Source: Terrimonas sp. (GTDB taxonomy: Bacteria > Bacteroidota > Bacteroidia > Chitinophagales > Chitinophagaceae). From it: a stretch of 64,000 nt of DNA. A program made the position numbers and the translations under genes. The stretch spans positions 1 through 64,000 of the forward strand of contig NZ_QCZJ01000021.1 of assembly GCF_003075435.1 (NCBI RefSeq), read 5' to 3'. Positions 1 to 8,158 of the stretch are shown piece by piece. Numbering within the stretch: the stretch's first letter is position 1; every line of letters starts with the position of its first letter. Below the pieces are notes generated by a model, which was not told the origin of the DNA, did not search any database, and saw only the letters and a program-made list of their open reading frames with translations.

Positions 1-25
1 GCTGTAAATCAAATAAGTTTATAAT

Positions 26-48
26 AATCCACAATTAAAATGTGGATT
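26..48. repeat. Short hairpin left of the LuxE-like gene
   Basis: An 8-bp perfect inverted repeat (aatccaca / tgtggatt) with a 7-nt A/T loop lies about 80 bp past the stop of the minus-strand LuxE-like gene. It could end that transcript, but the sequence after it on the minus strand is only weakly T-rich. The rest of positions 1-128 is A-rich with no gene seen. Confidence 0.35.
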
Positions 49-128
49 GTAAAAAGAAAAAAAGTAACAAAAAAAAGAAAAAGGGTAATAGTAGTAATAG
101 TGTCTACTTTTTTCAGGACATGACAATT

Positions 129-1136
129 TCACATCGCCATCAGGCTGCAGCCACGTATATCGCTGTTATCTATTCTGCCCAATACTTCAAAGCCGCCATC
201 ACTATATAATAAGCCCGCATCTTCTGTAGCAATAAAACTGCAGGAGTATATATTGGCAAGATCAATAACATTAACAGCGCCACGGGTTTTAGCGGCAGAA
301 GGGGCAGGCATATGCATCGGATCTTCTTCATCCCTTATAAATATTTTCATCCATGGCGGACAATAAAAAATGCCTTCACCTTTTGAATATGCCTGCGAAA
401 GCAGTTCTGTCATTCCATATTCGGAATGAATATGACTGACTGTAAAAGCATTTTTCAATTCATCGTGTACTTCCGCCCTTGTCATTTCTGTTCTCCGGCC
501 TTTCATGCCGCCGGTTTCCATTATGATAGTATTTTTTAAAGGGATAGGAAATGCTTCCGCAAAATCCAGCAAGGCAAAGGTTACGCCTATAAGCAATGTT
601 TTTTGTTTGTTGTTTTCCAGGTCAACCAGTGTATCAGCGAGCTTTTGTTGTTCGTATAAATAAAAACCACTTTGCGGGTGACCGGACTGCTTTATCAATT
701 CATCCACCATCACCACCAGCGATGAATGTTGTCTTTCCAGGTAGGAGGGAAGTAATCCTATAATACAGTATCCGGAAGGATCTCCATAAAACTGTGCAAA
801 CCCTTTGCTGAAGCTTTGCGTATATATACCGGCATCTTTTACATAATGCCTGCTGGGTGTGGTTTGTGTGGTACCGCTGCTTTCAAAAAGCAGTTCGTAG
901 CTGAACGCGGTAGTTTTGATTTCATGGGTTTTAAAAAACTGTATGGGCAGAAACGGAATATCGCTGATGGTATTGATTTGTTCAGGGTTACTGCTGGTAA
1001 GCGAAACAAACTGCCTGTAAATGCTGTTGTTTTCATACTGGAAGCGGAAAACATCCAGCGCAACGGTCTCAAATGCCGAAATGTTAAAATCAAATAAACC
1101 CTTTGCAATGTCGTTATATGATGAAATTTTATTCAA
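129..1136 (-). CDS. LuxE-like acyl-protein synthetase / acyl-adenylating enzyme
   Basis: 335 aa, the size expected for the LuxE / acyl-protein synthetase branch of the adenylate-forming enzymes. The AMP/phosphate-binding signature E-S-S-G-T-T lies at residues 85-90, and a HSEYGMTE stretch matches the A5-like motif of adenylating enzymes. LuxE itself activates a fatty acid with ATP and transfers it to the reductase LuxC, but no luxC or luxD homologue is next to this gene. In Bacteroidota such stand-alone proteins are common and their substrate is unknown. The start is the first ATG, facing away from the lipoprotein gene at 1173. Family assignment is firm; the substrate is not known. Confidence 0.8.
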   Translation of the reverse strand: MNKISSYNDIAKGLFDFNISAFETVALDVFRFQYENNSIYRQFVSLTSSNPEQINTISDIPFLPIQFFKTHEIKTTAFSYELLFESSGTTQTTPSRHYVKDAGIYTQSFSKGFAQFYGDPSGYCIIGLLPSYLERQHSSLVVMVDELIKQSGHPQSGFYLYEQQKLADTLVDLENNKQKTLLIGVTFALLDFAEAFPIPLKNTIIMETGGMKGRRTEMTRAEVHDELKNAFTVSHIHSEYGMTELLSQAYSKGEGIFYCPPWMKIFIRDEEDPMHMPAPSAAKTRGAVNVIDLANIYSCSFIATEDAGLLYSDGGFEVLGRIDNSDIRGCSLMAM

Positions 1137-1146
1137 CCGGAATATT

Positions 1147-1154
1147 TACATTTG
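1147..1154 (+). promoter_or_regulatory. Candidate -7 element (TACATTTG) for the lipoprotein gene
   Basis: Fits the Bacteroidota -7 consensus TAnnTTTG and lies 18 nt before the ATG at 1173. I see no clear -33 TTTG at the usual spacing, so support is moderate. Confidence 0.4.
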
Positions 1155-1172
1155 TTTACTGAATACGGTGTT

Positions 1173-1643
1173 ATGAAAATAAGGATAGCAATCATTTTGT
1201 TGATAGTAATAGTAGTTTCCTGCAGCAAAGATACATTCAATAGTAAACCTTCGCTTAAACTGAAAGAAACAAGTGGCGATTACGTACCTCTTGACGGTAA
1301 TTATGGTGTTCAGTTTACCTTAGAATATACAGACGCAGAAGGTGATATTGCCGGAGTTCCTATTTATCTTCAGAAATTGTCTTCTTCTGCTCCCTGTGCA
1401 GATAATACCAAAGATCCTACTTACCTGGATAGCAGTTATACCCTGCCAGCTGATGTGCCGTTGAGCGCTAATCAAAAAGGAGCGATTGTTATAACTATTT
1501 CAGATTTGTTGCTCAACAGAATTGCCTGCGATCCTTTAGATACACTTGAGGATGCCACTTTTAAATTCTGGTTTAAAGACCAGGCAGGTAATGTGAGTGA
1601 TACTGTTACTTCTCCTGTTATTAAGATTGAGAAGCAGCCGTAA
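1173..1643 (+). CDS. Small secreted lipoprotein of unknown function
   Basis: 156 aa from the ATG at 1173. I prefer this start over an ATG seven codons upstream, because here the protein begins directly with a lipoprotein signal (MKIRIAIILLIVIVVSC; lipobox V-V-S-C with the lipidated Cys at residue 17). The upstream ATG also overlaps the candidate promoter. The mature part has a beta-rich, Ig-like look (YTDAEGDIAG, FWFKDQAGNVSDTV) resembling single cadherin/PKD-like folds of Bacteroidota lipoproteins. It should be anchored in the outer membrane or periplasm. Function unknown. Confidence 0.7.
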   Translation: MKIRIAIILLIVIVVSCSKDTFNSKPSLKLKETSGDYVPLDGNYGVQFTLEYTDAEGDIAGVPIYLQKLSSSAPCADNTKDPTYLDSSYTLPADVPLSANQKGAIVITISDLLLNRIACDPLDTLEDATFKFWFKDQAGNVSDTVTSPVIKIEKQP

Positions 1644-1750
1644 GCGGCCATGTCATCATCAATGCTCCGGCTTTGCAGTGCCTGGTGTCCTTTCATTTTC
1701 AAATTCATTTCCACATTTTCACATTTCCACATTATTTTGTCCGGGTTTCT

Positions 1751-1758
1751 TACATTTG
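1751..1758 (+). promoter_or_regulatory. Candidate -7 element (TACATTTG) for the M42 peptidase
   Basis: TAnnTTTG match 21 nt upstream of the ATG at 1780. The interval 1644-1750 before it includes a low-complexity run of alternating 'ttcacatttccac'-like words (about 1689-1736). No -33 box at canonical spacing was seen. Confidence 0.45.
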
Positions 1759-1779
1759 AAGCCATAATTCATTATATAC

Positions 1780-2889
1780 ATGGCTAAAAAATCTAAAGAA
1801 AAACAAAAATCAATTTTAAAAGACAGCTCCTATACTTTCCTAAAAAATTATCTCAACAATCCTTCTCCTGTTGGCTTTGAAAGCAGCGGGCAAAAAATAT
1901 GGCTTGATTATATCAAACCTTATATCGACAGCAGCTTTGTTGACCCTTATGGCACTGCGGTTGGTATAATAAATCCTGATGAACCATTTAAAGTAGTTAT
2001 AGAAGCTCATGCAGACGAAATAAGCTGGTTTGTAAATTATATTACCAATGACGGCTTGATTTACCTGAAGCGCAATGGGGGAGTAGACCACCAGATAGCG
2101 CCTGCAAAGCGTGTGATCATTCATGGAAAAAAAGGCGCGGTAAAAGCTGTTTTCGGTTGGCCTGCTATACATACACGTATAGGTGGTGGTGAAAAAGAAA
2201 CACAACCTAAAGTAGAAAACCTGTTTTTAGATACGGGTGCAAGAAGCAAAAAGGAAGTAGAAGACCTTGGTATTCATATTGGTGCTGTGGTTACTTATGA
2301 AGAAGGGTTTGACGAACTGGCATACGGGTATTATATCGGCCGGGCAATGGATAACCGTATCGGCGGGTTTATGATTGCTGAAGTAGCCCGTTTACTTAAG
2401 GAAAATAAGAAGAAGCTTCCTTTCGGGTTGTATGTGGTAAATGCCGTGCAGGAGGAAATTGGTTTACGTGGGGCTGAAATGATAGCGAGGCGGATTAAAC
2501 CTGATGTTGCCATCATTACGGATGTTACGCATGATACTACCACGCCAATGATCAATAAAATAATTGAAGGTGATATAGCCTGCGGCAAAGGTCCTTCTCT
2601 TGCATATGCGCCGGCAGTGCATAACAAACTGTTGCAGGTAGTACAGGATGTTGCGGCAGAAAATAAAATACCTGTACAGTTAAGAACATTGAGCCGCAGC
2701 ACAGGTACTGATACCGATTCTTTTGCTTATGCCAATGATGGTTGCCCGTCAGTATTAATTTCTATTCCCCTGCGGTATATGCATACAACCGTTGAAATGC
2801 TGCACAAAAACGACGTGGAAAATACCATTAAGCTGATGTATGAAACGGTGCTGGCATTATCGCCCAAAACAAAATTGAGTTATCTTTAA
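1780..2889 (+). CDS. M42 family metallopeptidase (glutamyl-aminopeptidase/deblocking type)
   Basis: 369 aa, typical of the co-catalytic dizinc M42 aminopeptidases, which are cytoplasmic and trim peptides from the N terminus. Metal-site motifs visible: H77-A-D79, D191 in RAMDNRIGG, the acid-base pair E225-E226 in QEEIGLRG, D248 in ITDVTHD, and a C-terminal RYMHT histidine. No signal peptide is present. The M42 family also contains proteins annotated as endoglucanase M, but no glycosidase activity should be inferred. The small membrane ORF starts 3 nt after the stop, so it may be the first gene of the following cluster or simply adjacent. Confidence 0.92.
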   Translation: MAKKSKEKQKSILKDSSYTFLKNYLNNPSPVGFESSGQKIWLDYIKPYIDSSFVDPYGTAVGIINPDEPFKVVIEAHADEISWFVNYITNDGLIYLKRNGGVDHQIAPAKRVIIHGKKGAVKAVFGWPAIHTRIGGGEKETQPKVENLFLDTGARSKKEVEDLGIHIGAVVTYEEGFDELAYGYYIGRAMDNRIGGFMIAEVARLLKENKKKLPFGLYVVNAVQEEIGLRGAEMIARRIKPDVAIITDVTHDTTTPMINKIIEGDIACGKGPSLAYAPAVHNKLLQVVQDVAAENKIPVQLRTLSRSTGTDTDSFAYANDGCPSVLISIPLRYMHTTVEMLHKNDVENTIKLMYETVLALSPKTKLSYL

Positions 2890-2891
2890 AT

Positions 2892-3065
2892 ATGCTGAAC
2901 AACTTGTTATACATTGATCCGGGAAGCGGAAGCTATCTTGTGCAGGTAATTGCGGCTGCTGTGCTCGGTGTTGCCTTTTATTTTAAAACTTTTGTTGCCT
3001 GGGTAAAATCATTCTTTGGTGGAAAAAAGAACGTTTCTGACAAAGAAGAGAAAATCAATGAATAA
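2892..3065 (+). CDS. 57-aa single-span membrane protein with an N-terminal DPGSGS motif
   Basis: Short ORF starting 3 nt after the M42 stop and overlapping the next gene by 8 nt (ATGAATAA: the downstream ATG is at 3058, the stop of this ORF at 3063-3065). That arrangement implies translational coupling. The peptide starts MLNNLLYIDPGSGSYL, then has one hydrophobic helix (about residues 16-36), an amphipathic KSFFGGKK segment and a charged tail. I recall small proteins with a 'Y-I-D-P-G-(T/S)-G-S' start followed by one helix next to SAM-methyltransferase and sulfatase-like genes in other bacteria, so this is probably a real conserved partner. Its molecular role is unknown. Confidence 0.75.
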   Translation: MLNNLLYIDPGSGSYLVQVIAAAVLGVAFYFKTFVAWVKSFFGGKKNVSDKEEKINE

Positions 3066-4431
3066 TTTAAAAAAACATCCTTCTTCGTTCAGGGATCCTT
3101 CAGGTTTTGTATTTGAATATGAAGGAAAACTTTATCGGCAGGTTAATAAGCATTATGCTGATGATTATGATCTTTTGCTTTCCTCCGGTTTATATGACGA
3201 ATTGTTAAAGGGAGGTAAGCTTATTGCTCATCAGGCATTACAGCAGAATTTAACAGGCAGTAATGACTGGTATGTTACATTACTACCCGAACAAATTCAG
3301 TTTATTTCATATCCATATGAATGGTGCTTTGACCAGCTAAAAGATGCAGCTTTACTAACACTTGATATTTTACAAATATCGTTAAAGCACGGAATGGTAT
3401 TAAAAGATGCAACTCCTTTTAATGTGCAGTTCGTAAATGGTAAGCCAATTTTTATTGATACACTTTCTTTTGAAAAATACAATGATGCAGAACCATGGGT
3501 GGCGTACAGGCAATTTATAGAGTGCTTTATTGTGCCGCTTGTCCTTTCTTCGTACAAATCAACAGATTTTATCAGGCAATTACAGTTAAATCCTGATGGG
3601 TTACCAACATCATTTGCGGCTAAACTGTTACCTTTTAAAAGCCGTTTCAGGTTGTCGTTGTTTTTGCATATTTTTTTGCCCAGTAATATCAGTACCAGGA
3701 AAAAAAATGCTTCATCAGCCAGGCACACCTCTTTTTCAAAGCAAAAGATGCTCAATATTGTAGATGATTTGCAATCGCTTATTCGTACCCTCAAACCGCG
3801 CAGACTATATTCAGTATGGAATAATTATTATGAAGAAACCATTTTGAGTAATGATTATTTACAGGCAAAATCTATTCTTGTAACAAAATGGCTGAATGAG
3901 CTGCAAGGAAATATTGCTATTGATATAGGAACAAATACAGGCGCCTTTGCTGTTGATGCGTCCAGAAGATACAAAAATGTAATAGCTGTTGATACCGATG
4001 AACTTTGTATAGATGAACTGTATAAAAAATGTAAAACCGGGCGAAGGGAAAACATCTTACCCCTGTGGGTTGATATAACAAATCCTACTCCGGCTATAGG
4101 CTGGGCTAATGTGGAAAGAGCAGGTTTTATATCAAGGTTAAATGCTGACCTGGTTATGGCGTTGGCGGTTATACATCATCTGGTTATTGGCAGTAATATC
4201 CGGATGAAGCAGGTGGTGGATATCTTTAAGCATATCACCAACCTGCTGTTAATAGAATTTGTACCTGAAGAAGATCCCAAAGTAGCAGAAATGCTTGAGA
4301 GGCGGGCAGATATTTTTGATGAATATAACCAGCAACATTTTGAAACTTCTTTTTCAGAGGAATTCAATATTCTAAAAAAAGAAGTAATCAAATCATCGTC
4401 AAGAGTTATTTACTTAATGCAAAAGAAATAG
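3058..4431 (+). CDS. Kinase-like N-terminal domain fused to a SAM-dependent methyltransferase
   Basis: 457 aa from the ATG at 3058. An upstream ATG at 3016 lies inside the preceding small ORF and is less likely. The C-terminal half (about 280-455) is a class I methyltransferase: motif I AIDIGTNTGAFA at 287-298, the acidic VDTDE at 311-315, and a motif-IV-like DLVMALAVIHHL at 364-375. The N-terminal half (about 10-150) contains D117-x4-N122 and then D134 in FIDTLSF, 12 residues after the Asn. This is the D-x4-N / DFG-like spacing of protein-kinase-like and aminoglycoside-phosphotransferase folds. The N-terminal assignment is inference. It sits in a coupled cluster with envelope-type enzymes, so a role in modifying a surface glycan or lipid carrier is plausible. 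Confidence 0.75.
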   Translation: MNNLKKHPSSFRDPSGFVFEYEGKLYRQVNKHYADDYDLLLSSGLYDELLKGGKLIAHQALQQNLTGSNDWYVTLLPEQIQFISYPYEWCFDQLKDAALLTLDILQISLKHGMVLKDATPFNVQFVNGKPIFIDTLSFEKYNDAEPWVAYRQFIECFIVPLVLSSYKSTDFIRQLQLNPDGLPTSFAAKLLPFKSRFRLSLFLHIFLPSNISTRKKNASSARHTSFSKQKMLNIVDDLQSLIRTLKPRRLYSVWNNYYEETILSNDYLQAKSILVTKWLNELQGNIAIDIGTNTGAFAVDASRRYKNVIAVDTDELCIDELYKKCKTGRRENILPLWVDITNPTPAIGWANVERAGFISRLNADLVMALAVIHHLVIGSNIRMKQVVDIFKHITNLLLIEFVPEEDPKVAEMLERRADIFDEYNQQHFETSFSEEFNILKKEVIKSSSRVIYLMQKK

Positions 4432-4437
4432 CCTGTT

Positions 4438-5934
4438 ATGTTGAAAAAAATTAAAACTGCTCCATTCCACCCCTTTTTACTTCCGTTTTTTTTTATACTT
4501 CATGTTTTAAATGAGTATTATGGTTTGATGAGTGCCGGAATAGTTTTTCAATATTTGGGCTACTATCTGCTTTTGAGCATTGTTTTGTTTGGAATTGGAA
4601 GAGCGTTGTTAAAATCCAATATAAAAGCAGCGCTGTTTTCAACTATACTTCTTGCCGTTTTCTTTTTCTGGGGAGTATTTCATGATTATATCAAAAGTTT
4701 GAGTATTCCCCGTTTTTTTACATCTTATTCTTTTCTGCTACCATTGTTTTTTATATTGCTTGTTATCTTATTTTTTGCAGTAAAAAGAACAAAATATTTA
4801 ACCAGGGCTACTTTTTTTCTTAACCTGTTATTAATATTGATTATATCGCTTGATGTAATTCAGATTGCCGGCAAAGCATTTTCACGTACAGATATTAACG
4901 ACCTGGCAGCACAGAATCCTCCGTTACCCGTAAAGCATGAGATAATAGCGGATTCTTTAAAGCCCGATATTTTTTTTATTGTATTTGATGAATATGCGAG
5001 CAGCCTGAGCCTTGAAAAATATTTTGGGTTTAATAACTACGCATTAGATTCAATGCTGAAGAGTAATGGATTTTATGTGGCAAAAAATTCAAGGAGTAAT
5101 TATAATTCTACGCCATTGTCTGTATCAAGTACCTTTAATTTACAGTATCTCAATGAAATTCACGGAAACCTTAAGATTGGTGCAAAAGGATTTCAAAAAG
5201 GCTTTCATACACTCCATAATAGTTTTCTTCCGAAGTTTTTTAAATTAAATGGTTACAAGATTATTAGCAACGGCGTTTTCCCTGAATATGGTTTGGCACC
5301 ACAAAAATTTGGAAAAGAATGGCAACAGACTGTACTTTTTAACCATTCACTTTTGGGAAGGATTAAAAACGATATCCTATGGAATTTTATTTTTTTATTT
5401 AAAAAAAAAATAAGCCCTGAAAACCAAGAAAGGGCATATAAACTTGAAGTAGAAAAGCATAAAGAAACAATTTTGAAGAAATTTCCCGATTTGATTAATG
5501 CGTTAAAAGTATCTAATGATACACCGAGGTTTATGTACGCTCATTTTCTTATTCCACATTTACCTTTTTGTCTTGACCGTGATGGAAATCCTCTTAAGCC
5601 TGATTCTAATAAGTTAACTCCATGGTATGGATATACAGAGCAAATATTATTCACTAATAAGTTAATAAAAGAAATAATGGCTGTGTCAAAATCTGAGAGT
5701 AACCGTCCCAGGATAGTAATTATTGAAGGTGATCATGGTTACCGGGGAAGTACGCCTCGAAAAGAATCTCGTGAAGCTCAATTTATGAATTTAAGCTCAT
5801 TTTATTTTTCAGATGGAAATTACCAGCTTTTGTTTGACAGCATCAGCCCTATAAATACCTTTAGGATAGTATTAAATAAATATTTTCAACAACAATTACC
5901 AATACTAAAAGATACATCAATATTTGTATATTAA
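4438..5934 (+). CDS. Membrane-bound sulfatase-superfamily transferase (LTA synthase / phosphoethanolamine-transferase-like)
   Basis: 498 aa starting 7 nt after the methyltransferase. The first about 145 residues carry four to five hydrophobic segments; the rest is an extracytoplasmic alkaline-phosphatase-superfamily domain. Likely metal and catalytic residues: D184/E185 in IVFDEYASS, a Ser/Thr-rich nucleophile region at 220-232 (NYNSTPLSVSS), H369 and H374 in AHFLIPHLPF, and D432-H433 in EGDHGY. This is the layout of enzymes that move phosphoglycerol or phosphoethanolamine from lipids to a periplasmic acceptor. The exact donor and acceptor cannot be told from sequence. It is probably co-transcribed with the genes on both sides. 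Confidence 0.8.
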   Translation: MLKKIKTAPFHPFLLPFFFILHVLNEYYGLMSAGIVFQYLGYYLLLSIVLFGIGRALLKSNIKAALFSTILLAVFFFWGVFHDYIKSLSIPRFFTSYSFLLPLFFILLVILFFAVKRTKYLTRATFFLNLLLILIISLDVIQIAGKAFSRTDINDLAAQNPPLPVKHEIIADSLKPDIFFIVFDEYASSLSLEKYFGFNNYALDSMLKSNGFYVAKNSRSNYNSTPLSVSSTFNLQYLNEIHGNLKIGAKGFQKGFHTLHNSFLPKFFKLNGYKIISNGVFPEYGLAPQKFGKEWQQTVLFNHSLLGRIKNDILWNFIFLFKKKISPENQERAYKLEVEKHKETILKKFPDLINALKVSNDTPRFMYAHFLIPHLPFCLDRDGNPLKPDSNKLTPWYGYTEQILFTNKLIKEIMAVSKSESNRPRIVIIEGDHGYRGSTPRKESREAQFMNLSSFYFSDGNYQLLFDSISPINTFRIVLNKYFQQQLPILKDTSIFVY

Positions 5935-5951
5935 ATAAGATACTGTTTTAT

Positions 5952-7559
5952 ATGTTAATTTTTCTGGTTAAAAATAGAATAGTTCTTTGTGGCTTTTTGA
6001 ACGCTTTCTTTTTTTTTCTTTTTTTTCTTTTTTTAAAACCTCTTTATAGCAGCGGAGATGATGTTTTTTGCCTGTACTTTCTATCTGGTGGATTTGGCTT
6101 TGCTCCGACTGAGATAGTAAACTATAATCATGCACTTAATCCTATATTAACATTACCTGTAAAATATCTATTTGTTTTAGCACCCAATATTAACTGGTAC
6201 ACCTTATTGCTTATAATTTTTCATTTTATAGCAACAACAATAATATTTGTCCAAATAACCAATCAAATATCATACTGGAAAAGCGTATTGGCTTATATAG
6301 CTATATTTTGTGTAGTAGAAGGTCAGTTTCTAATTAATCTTAGCTTTTCAAATACTTCTATTGTTCTTACCTGGGCTGCTTTAATTTTGGGATTAACAAT
6401 AATCCATGAGCAGGCTCCTATTCGGAAATATATTTTGTGCATTGCAATGTTTGTTTTTGCCTCTTTATTCAGAATCCATACGATGTTTCCTTTTATAGTG
6501 ATTATTATCCCTTTTTTCTTTTTGAATAAGAATATTCATTTCTATAGAATATTTGGGCTTGCTTTAATTACTACAACTATTGTGTTTTCGCTTAATCGTT
6601 GGCATCAATATTATTATGAGAGAAATATTCCCGGATGGATTGGAAAAGAACAATACCAACAATCGCTTTATAAGTATTATAATAAGGAAGGTTTATATAA
6701 TGTAAATGTGCAAAAATGGAAAATAGAAGCTGAACTTATTAAATATTCAATACATTTTGATTCAAATTTTCTTTCCTTAGAAAAATTAAACAAAATGTAT
6801 GTTGATTTAAATGCTGAAAGCACCTTTTCAGACAGTTTTTTTGATTTTAATTCAATCAAATGGCTGTTGATTAATAACAGGATCTATTTTTTTGCTTTCA
6901 TACTCTTTCTGATCTATGTACGCAATAAGCGATTGCAAGTTGTTTCGCTTCTTTCTTTTGTGTTATTATGTGGAGGCATTGTTTTCTTGCTTTTGAACAT
7001 GAAGTTGCCAGCTTATATCATTCCTGGGGCTGTAGCAGTAATTTGCTTCTCGATTTTCTTGACTAATAGTAATGATTGGACTGGTTTAAGCCCATTAAGA
7101 AAATTGGTCCAAACACTGTTGATTCTTTTTTTAATTTTCTGGGGATGTGTAAGATTGTGTAAAGTAAGTTTGGACAATGAGCAAAAGAACAATCAATTTA
7201 AAAATGCATTTAACGAAATTGCAAAGCACAGATCTACACTGTTTTTAGTGCAAGATTTTGGATTTCCTTTTGATTATTTTTCTGTTTTTGATGTCCCTTC
7301 AAAATACCCACTTAATAATATAGTGTTAGCCTGGCAATTCCCCGAAGAGATGGGAATGAAAATATTACACTTAAATGGGCTGAAGAGTATTAAAGATATA
7401 CCTTATTCAGATAAAGTTCTTTTTTGGGGTAAACCTGTTCAGGCGTTACTTGATTATTTTGAAATAACTACAGGAAAAAAATATTGCTTTTCAGAACCCC
7501 TGAAAGAATTTAAATATGGAGAAGTGAGAAGACTTGAAACATGTAAATTAATAAAATAA
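5952..7559 (+). CDS. Polytopic membrane protein, possibly a GT-C-type glycosyltransferase
   Basis: 535 aa beginning 17 nt after the transferase. About ten hydrophobic helices lie in residues 1-420, followed by a roughly 110-aa soluble C-terminal part. An Asp pair (D36-D37 in SSGDDVF) sits in the first extracytoplasmic loop, where GT-C enzymes such as oligosaccharyl and mannosyl transferases place their catalytic Asp. This is why I suggest GT-C, but overall similarity to a named family is not recognisable by eye. The coding strand is T-rich with long Phe/Leu runs. It is the last gene of the 2.9-7.6 kb cluster and may supply a sugar to the polymer or lipid handled by its neighbours. Confidence 0.6.
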   Translation: MLIFLVKNRIVLCGFLNAFFFFLFFLFLKPLYSSGDDVFCLYFLSGGFGFAPTEIVNYNHALNPILTLPVKYLFVLAPNINWYTLLLIIFHFIATTIIFVQITNQISYWKSVLAYIAIFCVVEGQFLINLSFSNTSIVLTWAALILGLTIIHEQAPIRKYILCIAMFVFASLFRIHTMFPFIVIIIPFFFLNKNIHFYRIFGLALITTTIVFSLNRWHQYYYERNIPGWIGKEQYQQSLYKYYNKEGLYNVNVQKWKIEAELIKYSIHFDSNFLSLEKLNKMYVDLNAESTFSDSFFDFNSIKWLLINNRIYFFAFILFLIYVRNKRLQVVSLLSFVLLCGGIVFLLLNMKLPAYIIPGAVAVICFSIFLTNSNDWTGLSPLRKLVQTLLILFLIFWGCVRLCKVSLDNEQKNNQFKNAFNEIAKHRSTLFLVQDFGFPFDYFSVFDVPSKYPLNNIVLAWQFPEEMGMKILHLNGLKSIKDIPYSDKVLFWGKPVQALLDYFEITTGKKYCFSEPLKEFKYGEVRRLETCKLIK

Positions 7560-7660
7560 GCGCAGTCGTAAATTACCCTTTATTTGTCATTTTTCCACCC
7601 CTTCAATCATAGATCTGTGTAAGATATTTGTATTTTAAACACAAACAAAATCCTTCAATT

Positions 7661-8077
7661 ATGCAAAAAGCGATGATAACAGTTGATAACACGATCAATG
7701 CTCCAATTGAAAAAGTATGGCAATACTGGAACACACCTGAACATATTACAAAATGGTGTGCAGCTTCAGATGACTGGCATGCGCCTTCAGCAGCCAATGA
7801 TTTGCGCACCGGTGGAAAATTTACAACCCGGATGGAAGCCAAGGATGGTAGTTTCGGTTTTGATTTTGGTGGGGAATATGATGTGGTTAAACCGCTTGAA
7901 TATATTGAGTATACAATGGCAGATGGAAGAAAAGTAAAAATTGATTTTTCTGTTGATGGGTCGAGCACCAGAGTGGTGGAAAATTTTGACGCGGAAACTG
8001 AAAATCCGGTTGAAATGCAAAGAGCCGGCTGGCAGGCGATATTGGATAATTTCAAAAAATATACTGAACAAAACTAA
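7661..8077 (+). CDS. SRPBCC (AHSA1/START-like) domain protein
   Basis: 138 aa from the ATG at 7661; an ATG further upstream adds an unlikely leader. The whole chain is one AHSA1-like helix-grip domain: an N-terminal beta strand with IEKVWQYWNTPEHITKWC, a central strand-rich part, and the terminal helix typical of the family (MQRAGWQAILDNFKKYTE). Such proteins bind hydrophobic ligands or act as Hsp90-activator-like folds; the ligand here is unknown. Cytoplasmic, single-gene unit between the envelope cluster and a convergent gene. Confidence 0.85.
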   Translation: MQKAMITVDNTINAPIEKVWQYWNTPEHITKWCAASDDWHAPSAANDLRTGGKFTTRMEAKDGSFGFDFGGEYDVVKPLEYIEYTMADGRKVKIDFSVDGSSTRVVENFDAETENPVEMQRAGWQAILDNFKKYTEQN

Positions 8078-8158
8078 TGGTATTTGAAGCGCTATAAGTT
8101 GTATTCTTACATGGAGGGCGAGATGATAAAAGTGCGATGCTGCCGTTTGCCTTCACTG

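Noticed and set aside
3016-3057. Upstream ATG (3016) as start of the methyltransferase fusion
   Set aside because: It lies in the coding part of the small DPGSGS ORF and adds a charged leader; the ATG at 3058 gives the usual tight overlap.
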